NCBI GenBank assembly: GCA_001897355.1
Contig: MKST01000002.1
Coordinates: 27,519 to 91,518, forward strand
DNA: 64,000 nt
Direction: 5' to 3'
DNA from: Solirubrobacterales bacterium 67-14
GTDB taxonomy: Bacteria > Actinomycetota > Thermoleophilia > Solirubrobacterales > 70-9
In this document: in pieces, positions 62,814 through 64,000 of the stretch
Layout of the letters: every line of letters starts with the position of its first letter
How positions within the stretch are numbered: the first letter of the stretch is position 1
Program-made: the position numbers and the translations under genes
Notes under the pieces: generated by a model
Told to the model about the DNA's origin: nothing
The model's input: only the letters and a program-made list of their open reading frames with translations
Database searches by the model: none

Positions 62814-62993
62814 ATGCCCGTTATCACCATCGACTGGTTTGGCGGACGAACCAACGAACAAAAGCAGGCGATTGCGACACAGATCACCGATGCGTTAGTG
62901 GAAAAAGGCAACACGAAGCGCGAAGACGTCTGGATTCGCTTCGTTGACACCCCGAAAGAAAACTGGTCTCTCGGCGGCGACCTCCAGGCCTGA
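62814..62993 (+). CDS. 4-Oxalocrotonate-tautomerase-family protein
   Basis: 59 aa from the second ATG (62814), giving Pro-1 after Met removal (PVITIDWFGGRTNEQK). AAGGAG lies 8 bases before this ATG but only 2 bases before the earlier ATG at 62808, so spacing also favours 62814. Pro-1 is the general base in this family and Arg-11 is kept (GGR). The position of Arg-39 is Trp and that of Phe-50 is Trp (KENWSLGGDL). It may isomerise an unsaturated acid in the pathway; substrate unknown. Confidence 0.88.
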   Translation: MPVITIDWFGGRTNEQKQAIATQITDALVEKGNTKREDVWIRFVDTPKENWSLGGDLQA

Positions 62994-62995
62994 TA

Positions 62996-64000
62996 TCAGG
63001 CGATACGGCTTATCGCTTCGTCGGCCTGGCCGACCAGGAGGTCGATCGTGGCCCGTGAGCGCTCGACCACGTCGCCGACGTCCTCGCCGTACTGGCCGGC
63101 GGCGAAGCGGGCCAGCACGCCCTCGGCGATGATCGCCAGCTTCCAGAAGCCGAGGGCGACGAAGTAGTCGAGTTTGGAGATGTCACGGCCGGTGATCTCG
63201 GCGTACTGCTCGGCCAGTTCACGGCGGGTCGGGAATCCCGGCTCGACCGTGGCCGGGGTGATCAGCGGGATCGGCTCGTCGCTGGCCTCGCGCCAGTAGA
63301 CCATCAGCAGGCCGAGGTCGGCCAGCGGCTCGCCGATCGTGCAGAGTTCCCAGTCGACCACCGCCGCGACCTCACCGGTCGGGCTGTAGATCACGTTGTC
63401 GAGCCGGTAGTCGCCGTGCACCAAGGTCGAAGCCGACTGTGGCGGGGCCAGTTCGACCAGGCGGGCGTGGACATCCTCGACCAGGGGCAGTTCGCGGGTC
63501 TTCGACTTCTCCCACTGGCCCGACCAGCGTTTGAGCTGCCGCTGGACGTAACCGTCGTGGCGTCCCAGGTCACCCAGACCGATCTCGGTCACGTCGACCG
63601 AATGGATCTTGGCCATCGTCTCGACCAGACCCTCGCCGAGCCGGCGGCGCTGATCCTCGCCGGGAAAGGCGGCGGCCTGCTCCGGCCCGCGGATCACCGG
63701 CCCCTCGACGAACTCCATCACGTAGAACGGCGCCCCGGTCACTTCCTCGTCCTCGCAGTAGCCGACCACCGGCGGCACCGGTACCCCGGTCCCGTCGAGC
63801 GCGGTCACGACCCTGACTTCACGCCCCATGTCATGGGCCGAACCGAGCGTCTTGCCCAACGGCGGGCGCCTCAGCACCCATCTCGCACCCGACTGGTCGG
63901 TGACCAGATAGGTCAGGTTCGACATGCCACCGTGGATCTTCTCGTAGTCGAGCGGGGGCTCGAGATCGGTGACCCGTTCCCGAAACCATTCCTCGAGCGG
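62996..64000 (-). CDS. APH-family phosphotransferase, ACAD11/LvaA-like (5' end beyond window)
   Basis: The frame is open to the window edge; 334 codons are visible and the N-terminus is missing. The visible start is PLEEWFRERVTDLEPPLDYEKIHGGMSNLTYLVTDQSGARWVLRRPPLGKTLGSAHDMGREVRVV, the nucleotide-binding lobe. LVHGDYRLDNVIYSPTGEVAAVVDWELCTIGEPLADLGLLMVYW gives the catalytic HGD...N and the DWE metal motif. Proteins of this type act as kinases for 4-hydroxyacyl-CoA (LvaA, ACAD11 N-domain). It ends 2 bases from the convergent tautomerase gene. Confidence 0.85.
   Translation of the reverse strand, partial: PLEEWFRERVTDLEPPLDYEKIHGGMSNLTYLVTDQSGARWVLRRPPLGKTLGSAHDMGREVRVVTALDGTGVPVPPVVGYCEDEEVTGAPFYVMEFVEGPVIRGPEQAAAFPGEDQRRRLGEGLVETMAKIHSVDVTEIGLGDLGRHDGYVQRQLKRWSGQWEKSKTRELPLVEDVHARLVELAPPQSASTLVHGDYRLDNVIYSPTGEVAAVVDWELCTIGEPLADLGLLMVYWREASDEPIPLITPATVEPGFPTRRELAEQYAEITGRDISKLDYFVALGFWKLAIIAEGVLARFAAGQYGEDVGDVVERSRATIDLLVGQADEAISRIA

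Overview
The window is about 64 kb of high-GC, densely packed bacterial chromosome. GTG starts are frequent, TTG starts occur, and neighbouring genes often overlap by 1-4 bases (ATGA, TAGTG, TGATG). The gene content suggests a high-GC actinobacterium, and I would guess the Thermoleophilia/Solirubrobacterales: a full 14-gene nuo operon, PucR-type regulators, a GH114 lipoprotein, a double-domain ThyX-like protein, DUF2804, and ACAD11-type acyl-CoA dehydrogenase and kinase. That placement is inference. There is no rRNA, tRNA, CRISPR array, prophage or insertion sequence.

Layout. Positions 1-9474 (all minus strand) hold a truncated M28-type peptidase behind a promoter with a palindromic operator, a GH114 lipoprotein, a frameshifted CynX-type MFS transporter, a ThyX-like protein, two tandem sulfatase-superfamily paralogues separated by a VOC protein, and an AEC permease. 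Positions 9496-10669 are an AbiEi/DUF559 nuclease-like gene bracketed by two identical palindromic repeats. Positions 10690-26029 are the respiratory complex I operon nuoA-N in canonical order. Positions 26181-39769 are mixed: a membrane protein, an NAD(P)-binding protein, PhzF, a flavin reductase, a cytochrome c lipoprotein, serS, an orphan response regulator, msrB, a CAP-domain protein, acs, a PucR regulator, membrane and zinc-ribbon proteins, and a degenerate alpha/beta hydrolase. Positions 39900-44559 hold a possible pseudopilin-like protein, DUF2804, a sulfotransferase, a RibD-like reductase and an ACAD11-type dehydrogenase. Positions 44584-49912 are a MacAB-like export system with two related small lipoproteins, one at each end. 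Positions 49944-62993 are a catabolic island: a glutaryl-CoA dehydrogenase; a nine-gene operon of aminotransferase, DUF3870, a five-component Liv ABC importer, a CaiB CoA-transferase and a PucR-like regulator; and a divergent operon of aldehyde dehydrogenase, 3-hydroxyacyl-CoA dehydrogenase and 4-OT tautomerase. It reads as import of an omega-amino acid, transamination, oxidation, CoA activation and oxidative decarboxylation. 5-Aminovalerate via glutarate is the best-fitting guess. The window ends inside an ACAD11/LvaA-type kinase.

The most unusual feature is a family of palindromic elements (R1, 69-77 bp) placed in frame inside protein-coding genes. There is one in nuoG, two in opposite orientations in nuoC, and one in a zinc-ribbon membrane protein. 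All share an identical 19-base core. The arms differ in sequence between copies but stay complementary within each copy, and nearly every imperfect pair is a G.U wobble when read on one particular strand of the element. This resembles in principle the in-frame palindromic elements of Rickettsia. A second family (R2, three copies) lies just after stop codons and has covarying stems around a conserved 18-base loop. A third (R3, two copies) flanks the DUF559 gene.
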